Positions 17,121 to 26,413 are shown, counted from the stretch's first letter. The stretch is DNA of 59,819 nt from CAWELS01 sp964468205 (GCA_964468205.1 CAYXVG010000045.1:1-59819); one strand, 5' to 3'. Notes: generated from the sequence alone by a model not told the origin. Translations and numbers: made by a program.

Positions 17121-18609
17121 TCGCGATCGGCGCCGCCGCGTCATTGTCATTGGCAGCGGGTTTGGCGGCCTGGCAGCCGCGGTCCGCCTCCAGGCCCGAG
17201 GGTACAAGGTAGATCTGGTTGAGGCTCTTGATCAACTGGGCGGCAGGGCCTATGTCTACCGGCAGGACGGCTTCACCTTCGACGGAGGGCCCACCGTGGT
17301 TACCGCTCCGTTCCTATTCGACGAAATCTTCAGGGCCGCCGGACGCAAGACGGAAGATTACGTGAAGATCGTGCCGGTAGATCCTTTCTACCGGATCGAA
17401 TTTCATGACGGGCGCTTTTTCGCTTACAACAATGACACCGGCGAGACGGAGCGCCGGGTGAAGGAGTTTTCTCCCGGCGACCTGGACGGCTACCGGCGCA
17501 TGATCCGGCACACGGAGAAGATCTTCCAGAAGGGTTTCGTCGAGCTTTCCGACCGCCCGTTTTTGAAGTTCGGCGACATGCTGAAGATCGCCCCGGATCT
17601 GATCCGCTTGCAGTCACACCGCACGGTCTATGGCTATGTTTCACAGTTCGTGAAGGACCCTCTGCTACGGCGGGTGTTCAGCTTCCATCCGCTGCTGGTG
17701 GGAGGAAACCCATTCCAGACAACATCTATCTACGCGCTGATTCACCATCTCGAGCAGGAGTGGGGCGTACATTACGCGCTGGGTGGAACGGGAGCGATCG
17801 TTTCAGGGCTCGGCAAGGTTTTTGAGGAGTTGGGCGGGCGCTGCCGCTTGTCTACCCCGGTGGCGCGAATCCTGGTGGAAAACGGGGCGGCCGTGGGAGT
17901 GGAGACGGCCGGTGGCGAGACCTTGCGGGCCGATGCAGTGGTCAGCAACGCCGACGTGGCGAATACTTACCGAAAGCTCATCCCAGCCGAATACCGCAGA
18001 AGGAATTCCGACCGGCACATCGAATCGCTCCGGTACAGTATGTCGCTCTTTGTGCTCTATTTCGGAACGCGGAAGCAGTACCCGGAAATATGCCACCACA
18101 CAATCATTCTTGGAGAGCGCTACCGAGAGCTACTGAATGACATCTTCAAGCGGAAGAAGCTTGCCGATGACTTCTCGCTCTACCTGCACCGGCCGACCGC
18201 CACGGATCCGGCCATGGCTCCGGAAGGCTGCGACGCTTTCTACGTGCTGGCCCCCGTGCCGAACCAGTTGAGCGGGATCGATTGGAAGATAGCCGCGAAA
18301 CCTTACCGCGACCGGATTATGCAGTTCCTGGATCAGAAGTACCTTCCTGGACTGTTGGAGAACGTGGTCACGGAGCGAATGCTGACACCGCTCGACTTCG
18401 AAACCACGCTGAACTCTTACCTGGGGTCAGGCTTTTCAGTGGAACCGATTTTTCGGCAGTCGGCCTGGTTTCGTCCCCATAACGAGTCCGAGGATGTGCG
18501 CAACCTGTTCCTGGTGGGCGCGGGAACACATCCGGGCGCTGGGATGCCGGGCGTGCTTTCCTCGGCGAAGATCGCGGAGAAATTAGTATGCGACCGCGTA
18601 CCGGTCTAG
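17044..18609 (+). CDS. crtI: Phytoene desaturase (CrtI family)
   Basis: FAD-dependent carotene desaturase of 521 residues. The dinucleotide-binding motif VIVIGSGFGGLAAA starts near residue 33, LGGRAYVY and the GFTFDGGPTVV segment follow as in CrtI, and the C-terminal signature VGAGTHPGAGMPGVLSSAK is complete. It should introduce double bonds into phytoene. In-frame starts exist only at 17044 and 17062, both inside crtE, and neither has a strong ribosome binding site, so translation probably depends on coupling. crtB begins 22 bases before its stop. Number of desaturations cannot be told from sequence. Confidence 0.93.
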   Translation: MQDSTIMSPPPRATNTKSPSPVAPHNRDRRRRVIVIGSGFGGLAAAVRLQARGYKVDLVEALDQLGGRAYVYRQDGFTFDGGPTVVTAPFLFDEIFRAAGRKTEDYVKIVPVDPFYRIEFHDGRFFAYNNDTGETERRVKEFSPGDLDGYRRMIRHTEKIFQKGFVELSDRPFLKFGDMLKIAPDLIRLQSHRTVYGYVSQFVKDPLLRRVFSFHPLLVGGNPFQTTSIYALIHHLEQEWGVHYALGGTGAIVSGLGKVFEELGGRCRLSTPVARILVENGAAVGVETAGGETLRADAVVSNADVANTYRKLIPAEYRRRNSDRHIESLRYSMSLFVLYFGTRKQYPEICHHTIILGERYRELLNDIFKRKKLADDFSLYLHRPTATDPAMAPEGCDAFYVLAPVPNQLSGIDWKIAAKPYRDRIMQFLDQKYLPGLLENVVTERMLTPLDFETTLNSYLGSGFSVEPIFRQSAWFRPHNESEDVRNLFLVGAGTHPGAGMPGVLSSAKIAEKLVCDRVPV

Positions 18610-19484
18610 ACGGTCTCTACGCCGAAGCCGCCCGGGTGACGGCGGAAGGCTCGAAGAGTTTCCACTTCGCCACCCGCTTCTTTCCGGCGGAATTGGCGCG
18701 GTCGGCCCACGCCGTTTACTGGTTCTGCCGTCACACCGACGATCTGGCTGATGAAGCGCCCGATCCGCGGACGGGCTGGCGCGACGTCGAGGAATGGAGC
18801 GAAGCGACCCGCCGCGCGCTGAACACGGGGAGTGCGACTCATCCGGCGCTGCGGCTTTTCGCGGAAACTGTCGAGAAGCATCGCATTCCCCACGAATACC
18901 CGCTTGAGTTGATTGAGGGCATGCGTATGGATCTCCGCGGCCAGCGCTATCGGACATTCTCCGAACTGCGGCTGTTTTGCTACCGTGTGGCGAGCGTGGT
19001 TGGGCTGATGATGGCGCACGTGATCGGCTTTCGTGAGCCAGCGCCGCGCTATGCCGTTCATTTGGGAATCGCGATGCAGCTGACGAACATTCTGCGTGAC
19101 GTGGGCGAGGACCTGCGGAGGAACCGGATCTACCTGCCGTCGGACGAGATGGCGGCTTTTGGATACTCGGAGGAGGCTCTGCGCCGGAGTGAGCGCGGGG
19201 ACCGCTTCCGGGAACTGATGGAGTTTCAAATCAGCCGCGCCAGGGATTTTTACGCGGCGGCCGAACCCGGCATCGATCTGCTCTCGGACGATGGTAGATT
19301 CGCCGTCCAGGTTTCCTCGCGGGTCTATCGGGGCATTCTTCGCGAGATCGAACGCGCGGAATACAACGTGTTTGAGCGCCGCGCCGTTGTTCCGGGGTAC
19401 AAGAAAAGCTGGATCGCGCTCACGTCGATGGCTTTTCCGGCGGCTCGGCACTCGTTCGGCCGGCTGGCGTTCTGGAGGCCGTAG
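18588..19484 (+). CDS. crtB: Phytoene synthase (squalene/phytoene synthase family)
   Basis: A 298-residue prenyl synthase that joins two C20 diphosphates to phytoene. The two Asp-rich motifs are DDLADE (51-56) and DVGED (171-175), the latter in the typical DVGEDLRRNRIYLP context, and SKSFHFATRF is the normal N-terminal signature. Because crtE is of the GGPP type, a C40 product is expected rather than the C30 backbone of staphyloxanthin. The start overlaps crtI by 22 bases and its stop overlaps the GTG of the next gene by one base, so the operon is tightly coupled. Confidence 0.93.
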   Translation: MRPRTGLDGLYAEAARVTAEGSKSFHFATRFFPAELARSAHAVYWFCRHTDDLADEAPDPRTGWRDVEEWSEATRRALNTGSATHPALRLFAETVEKHRIPHEYPLELIEGMRMDLRGQRYRTFSELRLFCYRVASVVGLMMAHVIGFREPAPRYAVHLGIAMQLTNILRDVGEDLRRNRIYLPSDEMAAFGYSEEALRRSERGDRFRELMEFQISRARDFYAAAEPGIDLLSDDGRFAVQVSSRVYRGILREIERAEYNVFERRAVVPGYKKSWIALTSMAFPAARHSFGRLAFWRP

Positions 19485-20941
19485 TGCTGCGCCGGTCCAT
19501 CACGGCTTCCTCGCTGGCCACGCTCGCCGGCCTCGCCGCTCATTTTGTTTACGCTCATGCCGCGGGAGCGCCGCTGCTCACTGATGGCATAGCGGAGTGG
19601 GTGATGGCGCGCACGCCCTCTCCCCAGGCTTTGTGGCTCCTGACACACCTCGGCGGATGGGCCAAGCCGTTCGCGGCGACAGCGGGCTTGGCGGCACTTG
19701 GATTCGCTGTTTGGCTGACTCTACTGCCGCGGGCGAGACGGCCCGTTTCCTCCAGGAGCGAACTGTATTGCGCGGCGCTCGCCTGCGTCTCTGCCGCTGC
19801 GCTCGCCGCGGTCTTCCAGTACCCGTCTCTACCCGGCGTCGTTTCGTTTTGGCTGCCGGCAACGGGCGCGGGTCTTCTCTTGACCGGACGCCGGGCGGGG
19901 GAGGTCCAGCCGGAGCGCCGCACGTTTCTCGCGATGGCGGGAAAGGCGCTTTCCTCAACCGTCATGCTGGCCGGCGTGGCGGGAGTCGCCATTGAGAGCT
20001 ACCTGCGCAACGCGGCCTTGGCGAAGGGGGCCGGGGAGCCGGTGACGTTGTTCCACTTCGAACCGCCGGAGGATAAGTTCGGGGAGGGTTTGGTTCGCAA
20101 GCCGGTCACTCCCGTGGGCGAATTCTACACGATGAGCAAGAACACGGTGGACCCGGCGCTCGACCCGGAGGAGTGGCGGCTCAAAGTCACCGTGGACGGC
20201 GAAGTGCTGGAGGAATTCCGCTACGAGACGCTGCTCTCGCTGCCACGAACCGACGAGTACGTGTCGCTGCGGTGCGTGAGCAATAATCTGAAGTCGAATC
20301 TGATGGGCACGGCTCTGTGGAGCGGGGTTCGCTTCGGGCAATTGGTACGGGAGTCCTCGCTGCCGGACAGCATTACCGAGGCGGCCGTGATCGGAGCCGA
20401 CGGCCACGGTGACAGCCTGCCTCTGGCGTATGCCTTCTCCCGGGCGGTCCTGCTGGCGATCGGAATGAACGGCGGGACGCTGACACGGTTGCACGGATTC
20501 CCGGTCCGGCTGGTGGCCCCGCGGTACTACGGCTTCAAGCACGTGAAGTGGATCGCCGAGATCGCCTTTCGCAGCACTCCGTATCTGGGGACGTGGCCGA
20601 AGATGGGCTATACCAAGAAGCCCGTCATACACACCGTCTCGTTTATCGATGAAGTGGAGGCGACCGGGACGTCGTTGCGCATGGGAGGCATTGCGATGTC
20701 GGGTCATGGCGGCATTCGCCAAGTGCGTCTACGGGTGGATGACGGCGACTGGGTGGACGCCGAGCTCGAGCGGCCGTTGTCACCGTTTACGTGGACTCGC
20801 TGGAAGGGCGAGATCGAGGCCGCCACCGCGGAATTCGTCGAAGCCCGCGCGATGGACGCCCGCGGCGCCTGGCAGGCCGCCGAGGAAGGCCCGCTGTTCC
20901 CTGACGGCGTCAAAGGGCCGACGATACGGAAGATCTCATGA
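19484..20941 (+). CDS. Five-helix membrane-anchored molybdopterin oxidoreductase, sulfite-oxidase fold
   Basis: A 485-residue protein. Four hydrophobic segments (about 9-27, 62-81, 95-111, 118-134) precede an internal RRTFL motif (145-149) and a fifth helix (154-172). The C-terminal 300 residues form a sulfite-oxidase-type Mo domain with the candidate Mo-ligand Cys264 in LRCVSN, and a GFPVRLVAPRYYG segment characteristic of the fold. GTG 19484 follows GGAGG at good spacing. The layout matches proteins co-inserted by Sec and Tat, placing the Mo domain outside. Its position inside the carotenoid operon, coupled on both sides, suggests a role in pigment modification or redox protection, but this is inference. 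Confidence 0.88.
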   Translation: MLRRSITASSLATLAGLAAHFVYAHAAGAPLLTDGIAEWVMARTPSPQALWLLTHLGGWAKPFAATAGLAALGFAVWLTLLPRARRPVSSRSELYCAALACVSAAALAAVFQYPSLPGVVSFWLPATGAGLLLTGRRAGEVQPERRTFLAMAGKALSSTVMLAGVAGVAIESYLRNAALAKGAGEPVTLFHFEPPEDKFGEGLVRKPVTPVGEFYTMSKNTVDPALDPEEWRLKVTVDGEVLEEFRYETLLSLPRTDEYVSLRCVSNNLKSNLMGTALWSGVRFGQLVRESSLPDSITEAAVIGADGHGDSLPLAYAFSRAVLLAIGMNGGTLTRLHGFPVRLVAPRYYGFKHVKWIAEIAFRSTPYLGTWPKMGYTKKPVIHTVSFIDEVEATGTSLRMGGIAMSGHGGIRQVRLRVDDGDWVDAELERPLSPFTWTRWKGEIEAATAEFVEARAMDARGAWQAAEEGPLFPDGVKGPTIRKIS

Positions 20942-22005
20942 ACCCGGTCTGGTTTGCGGTGGTAACCTGTCTCGCGATGGTTTGGTTCCTGGGTAGGTCT
21001 CTCCACGGCTATCGAGGGCTTCCCAATCTTCCGTTATCCTGGCGGCGGACGGAAGCTGACGTCACCGTGGTGATTCCCGCGCGCAACGAATCCGGTCGTA
21101 TCGGGCGTGCTGTGGGGGGCTTTGCGGGGGTGCGGGTGATCGTGGTTGATGACGGCTCCACGGATGGCACCGGGGAGGAATCGCTGGCGTCCGGCGCGGA
21201 AGTGCTCACCGCGCCGCCACTGCCGGCGGGCTGGCGAGGAAAGCCGCACGCGTGCTGGTTTGGGTCGCAGAGCGTCACGACGGAGTGGATTCTCTTCGTT
21301 GACGCAGACACCTGCTATGATCCGCAGTTCCTTTCCTCGGCGGTTTTCTACGCAGAGCAGGAGTCGCTCGACGCTCTCACGGTGTTCCTTCGCCAGCGGC
21401 GGGAGAGTTGGGTGGAACGTATTCTGCTGCCCTACGCGTTCGCTCTCTATTTCTGCGGAGTGAACGCGAAGTCGGTGAACGCGGTGGGCCGTGGAGAGGC
21501 GCTGGCGAACGGGCAGTGTTTTCTGCTGCGCACGTCCGCCTACCGGGAGTTGGGAGGGCACGCCGCGGTTGCCGGCAGCGTGATTGAGGATGTCGCCCTG
21601 GCGCGGGAAGTGAAGAGGCGCGGCCTGCGGTTGCGGGTAGTTCGGGGGGAGCATCTCGGCGAAGTGCGCATGTATGACAGCCTGCGTTCGCTCTGGCAGG
21701 GCTTCCGGAAGAACTCCTTCCGGTTTCTGCAAGCCAATCCGAAGAGCGGGGTGGAAGTGGTGGCGGCTTCCATTGCGCTTACCTCTCTCGGGCCGGCCGT
21801 GCTCCTGTTGGCGGGGGCGGGGCTTTGGTGGGCCGCGGTTGCCCTGCTGCTGCTTCCGGCAGCGCTGCTCGCGCCATGGTACGGCGGCTTCCGGGAGGCC
21901 CTCACCGCGCCGCTGGCGATCTACCTGTTCCAGTTGATTGCGCTCGACGGCATGTTGACTGTGCTGACCGGCCGCAAGGCCCGCTGGAAGGGCAGGGAGG
22001 TGTAA
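20938..22005 (+). CDS. Family 2 glycosyltransferase, CrtQ/HpnB-like
   Basis: A 355-residue membrane-bound inverting glycosyltransferase. An N-terminal helix precedes VVIPARNESGRIG, VVDDGSTDGT and the DxD-like VDADTCYD; an EDVALAREVKRRG segment and LWQGFRKNSFRF give the acceptor and QxxRW-like sites, and two C-terminal hydrophobic segments anchor it. This resembles CrtQ, which glycosylates a carotenoid carboxylate in staphyloxanthin synthesis, and HpnB of hopanoid clusters. Its ATG overlaps the previous stop by four bases. The location in a carotenoid operon favours a carotenoid acceptor. The sugar donor cannot be read. Confidence 0.85.
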   Translation: MNPVWFAVVTCLAMVWFLGRSLHGYRGLPNLPLSWRRTEADVTVVIPARNESGRIGRAVGGFAGVRVIVVDDGSTDGTGEESLASGAEVLTAPPLPAGWRGKPHACWFGSQSVTTEWILFVDADTCYDPQFLSSAVFYAEQESLDALTVFLRQRRESWVERILLPYAFALYFCGVNAKSVNAVGRGEALANGQCFLLRTSAYRELGGHAAVAGSVIEDVALAREVKRRGLRLRVVRGEHLGEVRMYDSLRSLWQGFRKNSFRFLQANPKSGVEVVAASIALTSLGPAVLLLAGAGLWWAAVALLLLPAALLAPWYGGFREALTAPLAIYLFQLIALDGMLTVLTGRKARWKGREV

Positions 22006-22770
22006 TTGGCAGGCGGCCTTCAATATCCCGTTCCGTGGGACCAGGTGATCCGGCTCGCTCCGTACATTCGCAGCGGACGCCCGGCCCCGTTCGGACAGAT
22101 CTGCGCAACTGTCGCCCGCCGGATCCAGCCGGAGCCGCGTGCCAGCGGGTTGGAGAGGCTTCCGGAATCGCCGCGGTTCGTTCTTGCCGCGAACCACTAC
22201 CAGCGCGCCGGGCTTTGGATCGCGCACCCGGCGTGCTTCTTGACGAATCTTATCGGGCGGCGGTACGGTTTTGCAGATGCGCCCGTGCGCTGGGTGGTGA
22301 CCGCCAACTGGCCCCGTTTGCGATTGGGGCCCTGGATCGTACCTTCTCCGGGGGATTGGCTGCTGCCGAGAGTCGCCCGGGCGCTCAGTTGTTACGCGGT
22401 TCCCTTCAGCGGCTCGCGCCCCGCGCGCGCTGCATCGTCCGTGCGAAGGCTGGTAAGAGACGCGCGGGCGCTCGACCGGCCCATCGGGCTGTTCCCCGAA
22501 GGCGTCACTGGACGCGCCGGCCGCCTGGCGCCCCCGCTGCCGGGCGTCTCGCGGCTTCTGACGCTGCTCGCGGGGTGCGGCTACGGAGTGCAGCCGGTGC
22601 GTATCGGCGAGGACGGCCGCCTGTGGTTTGAGTTCGGCGAGCCGCTCGATGCCGGCGAAGTGCGGCGCGCGCCGGACCCCGCGAAGCTAGTGATGGACCG
22701 GATCGCGGATTTGCCCGGCGGCTGCTCAGTCCCAGAGCTCGTGGATGGGCCCATAGACGTCATCCTTTGA
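22006..22770 (+). CDS. PlsC-like acyltransferase with altered active-site motif
   Basis: A 254-residue lysophospholipid-acyltransferase-like protein. TTG 22006 directly follows the previous stop, with GGGAGG just upstream. The glycerol-binding block FPEGVTG is present. The catalytic block normally HxxxxD reads NHYQRAG, so the aspartate is replaced by glycine, a change seen in a minor subfamily but otherwise suggestive of altered catalysis. There is no signal peptide. In this operon the likely job is to esterify a sugar on a glycosylated carotenoid, by analogy with the last step of staphyloxanthin synthesis. It overlaps the convergent DUF1501 gene by 45 bases. Confidence 0.78.
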   Translation: MAGGLQYPVPWDQVIRLAPYIRSGRPAPFGQICATVARRIQPEPRASGLERLPESPRFVLAANHYQRAGLWIAHPACFLTNLIGRRYGFADAPVRWVVTANWPRLRLGPWIVPSPGDWLLPRVARALSCYAVPFSGSRPARAASSVRRLVRDARALDRPIGLFPEGVTGRAGRLAPPLPGVSRLLTLLAGCGYGVQPVRIGEDGRLWFEFGEPLDAGEVRRAPDPAKLVMDRIADLPGGCSVPELVDGPIDVIL

Positions 22771-24132
22771 CTTAGGTACGTACTCGAAACCCCGGCCGAA
22801 CGGGTCGTCATACCGCACGTTGGTCCAGTTGATTCCCAGCGCGGAGTAGATGGTGGCCTCGACATCCTCCACCCGGATCTCGCGCTCGCGATGCCAGCCC
22901 GACTCCACCGTATAGGCTCCCGTGTCATCAGTGGCGCCCAGAACGCTGCCTCCCTTAACACCCGCTCCGCCGAAGAAAGCGAAGTGCTGGAGGTGGTGAT
23001 CGCGTCCGTTTTGCGGGGAAAGCCCTCCGACGGTGCGGCCAAACTCTCCCATGCCGGCGATCAGTGTTTCGTTCCAAAGGCCGGAGTTTTTGAGGTCCCC
23101 GATCAACGCGGCCAGTCCGGTGTCGAGATTCCGCGCCATCGCCGGGAGGCGGTTGTTGAGGTTGGCGGCGTAGATGTCCTGGTGATGATCCCAGCCGTTA
23201 TAGACGATCTGGATGTAACGCGTTCCCCGATTCGCTTCGAGAACTTGCTTCGCCACGAGGCAGGCGTTGCCAAAAGGAGAGGCTCCGTAGCGTTCAGCGT
23301 CCGCGTCATCGAACGAGAAGGCCCGCTGAACGGACGGTTCATACATCAGCCCGTGGGCGGAGTTGTAGAAAGCCTCGAAATCCGCGACCGGACGGCCGAG
23401 CGGCGAATTAGTCCGCAGGTCGCCATCGAGCGACTCAAGAAGATCATATCTTCGACTGAAGCGGCTCTCTCCGCCGGCGGCCGGATGCTCGGTTCCGGGC
23501 AGGCCGGCGGGGTCCGCGGCCACCTTCAGCGGCGCATATGACGAAGAGAGATAGCCCGGCCCCACGGTCCGGGTGGAGTTCAAAGCGAGGAACGTGGGGA
23601 AGACGTGATCCGGATTCCTTTCTAGCTCCTTTTCCAGGGCTACCACGCTGCCGATGTTCGGTGCGATCGCCCCGAGGGCTGAGGTCGGGCTACGCCCGAT
23701 CTGCACCCAGGTCTGCATTCCGCTGTGCTGGAGGGCCCAAGAGTGCATGGAGCGGACGATGGCGATGTCGCCCAGCCGCTCCGCCATTGCGGGCATCAGT
23801 CCAACCGGCCAGGTGACGCCGTTCACGGGAGTGGGGTCGAAGCCGGCGGGCGTTACGCCGTTGACGTGCTTGAAGTCGAAGGTGTCGACCTGGCTCGGAG
23901 CGCCGGACAGGAGGATGAAGATGACGTTGCGGGCGGTGTTTTTCGTCTCCACCTCGGCCCACGGAATTACGCCGCCGTCGGCCCGGAGGTTCGGGGTGAG
24001 GAGGGACGCGGTTACGCCGGCCCCGGCTAAGTTGAAGAACATCCGGCGGCTCATGTGGGGGCGCGAGTAGAACGGCTCGTGGCTATGCGGCCACAGCCTC
24101 AGGGATTTTTCCAGCCTGGTTTTGCCCGTCAT
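22726..24132 (-). CDS. DUF1501 protein, Tat-exported
   Basis: A 468-residue sulfatase-fold protein of the DUF1501 family common in planctomycetes and acidobacteria. The N-terminus has a 28-residue hydrophilic lead, then SRRMFFNLAG, a Tat motif, and a hydrophobic stretch. ATG 24132 has AGGGG at good spacing and lies nine bases after the stop of the DUF1549 gene, so the two form an operon. Motifs such as VIFILLSGAPSQVDTFD and GEFGRTVGGL are typical. The biochemical role is not established; these pairs are proposed to act in extracytoplasmic breakdown of complex substrates. Confidence 0.9.
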   Translation of the reverse strand: MTGKTRLEKSLRLWPHSHEPFYSRPHMSRRMFFNLAGAGVTASLLTPNLRADGGVIPWAEVETKNTARNVIFILLSGAPSQVDTFDFKHVNGVTPAGFDPTPVNGVTWPVGLMPAMAERLGDIAIVRSMHSWALQHSGMQTWVQIGRSPTSALGAIAPNIGSVVALEKELERNPDHVFPTFLALNSTRTVGPGYLSSSYAPLKVAADPAGLPGTEHPAAGGESRFSRRYDLLESLDGDLRTNSPLGRPVADFEAFYNSAHGLMYEPSVQRAFSFDDADAERYGASPFGNACLVAKQVLEANRGTRYIQIVYNGWDHHQDIYAANLNNRLPAMARNLDTGLAALIGDLKNSGLWNETLIAGMGEFGRTVGGLSPQNGRDHHLQHFAFFGGAGVKGGSVLGATDDTGAYTVESGWHREREIRVEDVEATIYSALGINWTNVRYDDPFGRGFEYVPKSKDDVYGPIHELWD

Positions 24133-24141
24133 GTCAGCCCC

Positions 24142-26154
24142 TTAATAGTTGAAGATGAAATCGACCTTGTTATAGAGAGCCCACTGCAGATCCTCCAGGC
24201 GGTTCTCGCGATCGCCGCCCTGTAAGCTGCCGAGCGCGGTGTTGCGCTCTTCGGCGGAGGGGTGACGGGAGAGGATGGTAAGGAACATTAGGTCCACCGC
24301 CTCGGCGTCTCCGAGATGGAAGGCCTTGCGGGCCAAGCTCTGGAACTCGCCATAACCTGCCGCGCGGCAGCGATCGATGACGTAGGAGTTGTTCATCAAC
24401 TGCAGCGCTTGGACGGCGGATCCATCGCCGCGGCGAGGCTCCTGGTCACGATCGCCCCGCATGAAGGCGTCAAGAAATACTGTCACGCCGCTTCTCGCAT
24501 TGGGCATTCGCGCTGTCTCCGGGAACTGCATTGCCCAGTTGAGATAGCCGAGACTGCCCATCCGGTAGGTGGGGAGAAGACCGCTCGTCTGTGCGACAGC
24601 GTCGTGGATCTCCTCAGCCCACAGCCGGCGCACGTACTTTCGCGCGTATAGCGGTTCGTACCCGGGTTTCCAGTCGCCGCCATAGCGGGAGGAAAGCTGA
24701 TACGCCTCGGAATTGGCGATCTGCCGCATGAGGGCCTTCAGGTCGTAGCCGCTGTCGATGAAGTCCTGTGCGAGAGCATTGAGGAGACGAGGCTGGTTCG
24801 GCTGCAGCGTCCAAGGCGCGGGCGGAGGATTGTCCGGGTCCAAACGCAGCGGATCGAACTGGTTGGCCGGCTCTACCAGGCCGAGGCCGAAGAATTCCTT
24901 CCAGATGTAGTTCACCAGGGCGCGGGCGAACTGGAAGTCGGCCGTCAATTCCCGCGCCAGCGCGGCGCGGTACGTTTCGCCGTCCGCGGGTTTGCCCCCG
25001 CTGAACGGGTAGCGTGGCTCGACGTTCGTGATCGCGCCGATAGGCCGGCGCGGCGGACGGTTGCCGGTTTCAGTGTTCAACGGATACGGGTTCCGGAAAC
25101 GCATATCGTTGACGGAATAGTACCGGCGGGTCGCTCCGTTCACCTCGACCCTGTTCCTCCGGATGACCGTGCGCGACAGAAACGCCGCGAGTTCCCAGGC
25201 TTCGTAGCGGGCCGCCCGGCCGCCCCAGAGGCTCAGTGTGTCGAGATGGCCGCGGCCGTCATGGCAGAGAATGCAGTCCATGTGAGACATGCCGAGGAAG
25301 GTCTCGGCGATATTCGCCGCCTGCTGGTCATAGTGATCCTGCCCGGAGCGGGGACCGCCCATGACGAGCCCGCCGGCCATCCAGTTCAGCTCGCCCTGCT
25401 GCCAGCTATTGCCGCCGGCGGCGGTGACCAGTTCCGAAGCCATCTGGTTGTATGGCTTGTTCCGCTGCAGCGACTCCCTGATCCAGCGGTGGAAGGCGTC
25501 GCGGCCTTCGGGATAGCGGTTGATCTGCGCGGTGAGGCGCGCGTTGCGGAAGAGATCGCCGAAGTACATCGTCCACCTGTCGACCCACTCGCCGGTTTCG
25601 AGGAGCCGGCCGATCAACTCGGCGCGCTTGTTCGGTTTTGTGCTGCCAGTGAAAGCGAGCAGGTCTTCCACCGGTGGCACACGTCCAGTGAGATCCAGAA
25701 ATACGCGGCGGGCGAATTCGTAGTCGTTCGTTGTTGCGGCAGGGGCCACACTGGACTCCCGCATCGCCTGAAACAGATGGCGGTCAATCGTTGGCAGTTC
25801 TTCCAACCTTTCGGATCTTTCGGTTTGGCCGCTGTCCGGCGCAGCGTCGAGAGTGCGAAAGCCGCCCAGCGCCTTGGTGATCTCTGTAGTTTGCCGGGCA
25901 AGCGCGAAGCGGTCGCGCCTTACCGCATTGAGGCCGGTTTCGAGGTAGCGCTCACGTTCTGGACCGAGGAATATGCACTCGGAATGATTCACGCCCAGGC
26001 TGTATTCGCCGCCGGGTTGGACGGGCGGCGCTGGCGGGCGCCGTCCGCCGCGGTCTTGCGCCACGGCGGATCCGGCCGCGGTTAGCAACAACGCTGCCGC
26101 CAGCCCACAGAAAATGTTCCGTTTTGTCCGGCGGCCCGGAGATCGCTGTTTCAT
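24142..26154 (-). CDS. DUF1549/DUF1553 secreted protein with CxxCH motif
   Basis: A 670-residue exported protein partnered with DUF1501. The signal peptide runs to about residue 33 (ending GSAVAQ). The DUF1549 part begins near TNDYEFARRVFLDLTGRVPP, and a CILCHDGRGH segment gives one CxxCH, a possible covalent heme site. The C-terminal half holds the DUF1553 part (FARALVNYIWKEFFG, then NSEAYQLSSRYGG). ATG 26154 was chosen because the signal peptide begins there and GGGTG lies just upstream; longer in-frame starts lack a ribosome site. Its partner is downstream in the same operon. Function is unknown. Confidence 0.9.
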   Translation of the reverse strand: MKQRSPGRRTKRNIFCGLAAALLLTAAGSAVAQDRGGRRPPAPPVQPGGEYSLGVNHSECIFLGPERERYLETGLNAVRRDRFALARQTTEITKALGGFRTLDAAPDSGQTERSERLEELPTIDRHLFQAMRESSVAPAATTNDYEFARRVFLDLTGRVPPVEDLLAFTGSTKPNKRAELIGRLLETGEWVDRWTMYFGDLFRNARLTAQINRYPEGRDAFHRWIRESLQRNKPYNQMASELVTAAGGNSWQQGELNWMAGGLVMGGPRSGQDHYDQQAANIAETFLGMSHMDCILCHDGRGHLDTLSLWGGRAARYEAWELAAFLSRTVIRRNRVEVNGATRRYYSVNDMRFRNPYPLNTETGNRPPRRPIGAITNVEPRYPFSGGKPADGETYRAALARELTADFQFARALVNYIWKEFFGLGLVEPANQFDPLRLDPDNPPPAPWTLQPNQPRLLNALAQDFIDSGYDLKALMRQIANSEAYQLSSRYGGDWKPGYEPLYARKYVRRLWAEEIHDAVAQTSGLLPTYRMGSLGYLNWAMQFPETARMPNARSGVTVFLDAFMRGDRDQEPRRGDGSAVQALQLMNNSYVIDRCRAAGYGEFQSLARKAFHLGDAEAVDLMFLTILSRHPSAEERNTALGSLQGGDRENRLEDLQWALYNKVDFIFNY

Positions 26155-26413
26155 GACACCCAGTCTGCAATCATTCTTCATACATAAACACAGATTCGCG
26201 GAAGGAGTTGCGGCTTGGTGCGGGCTTTCACCCGCTGACCGCAAGTCACCTATCTACTGTAGGTTATGGATAGTTCCGCAGTGGTGGTAGATGTTCGCCG
26301 GTGAGGCGTGGATTCGGATTTCCGCATTTCTTTCCAGCCGGGCGCGTATGGCGGTTGCTCAGCAGCCAGCGAGGCGCCGGGGACGGGAGGGCGGATCTAC
26401 ATATCGAATCCGC

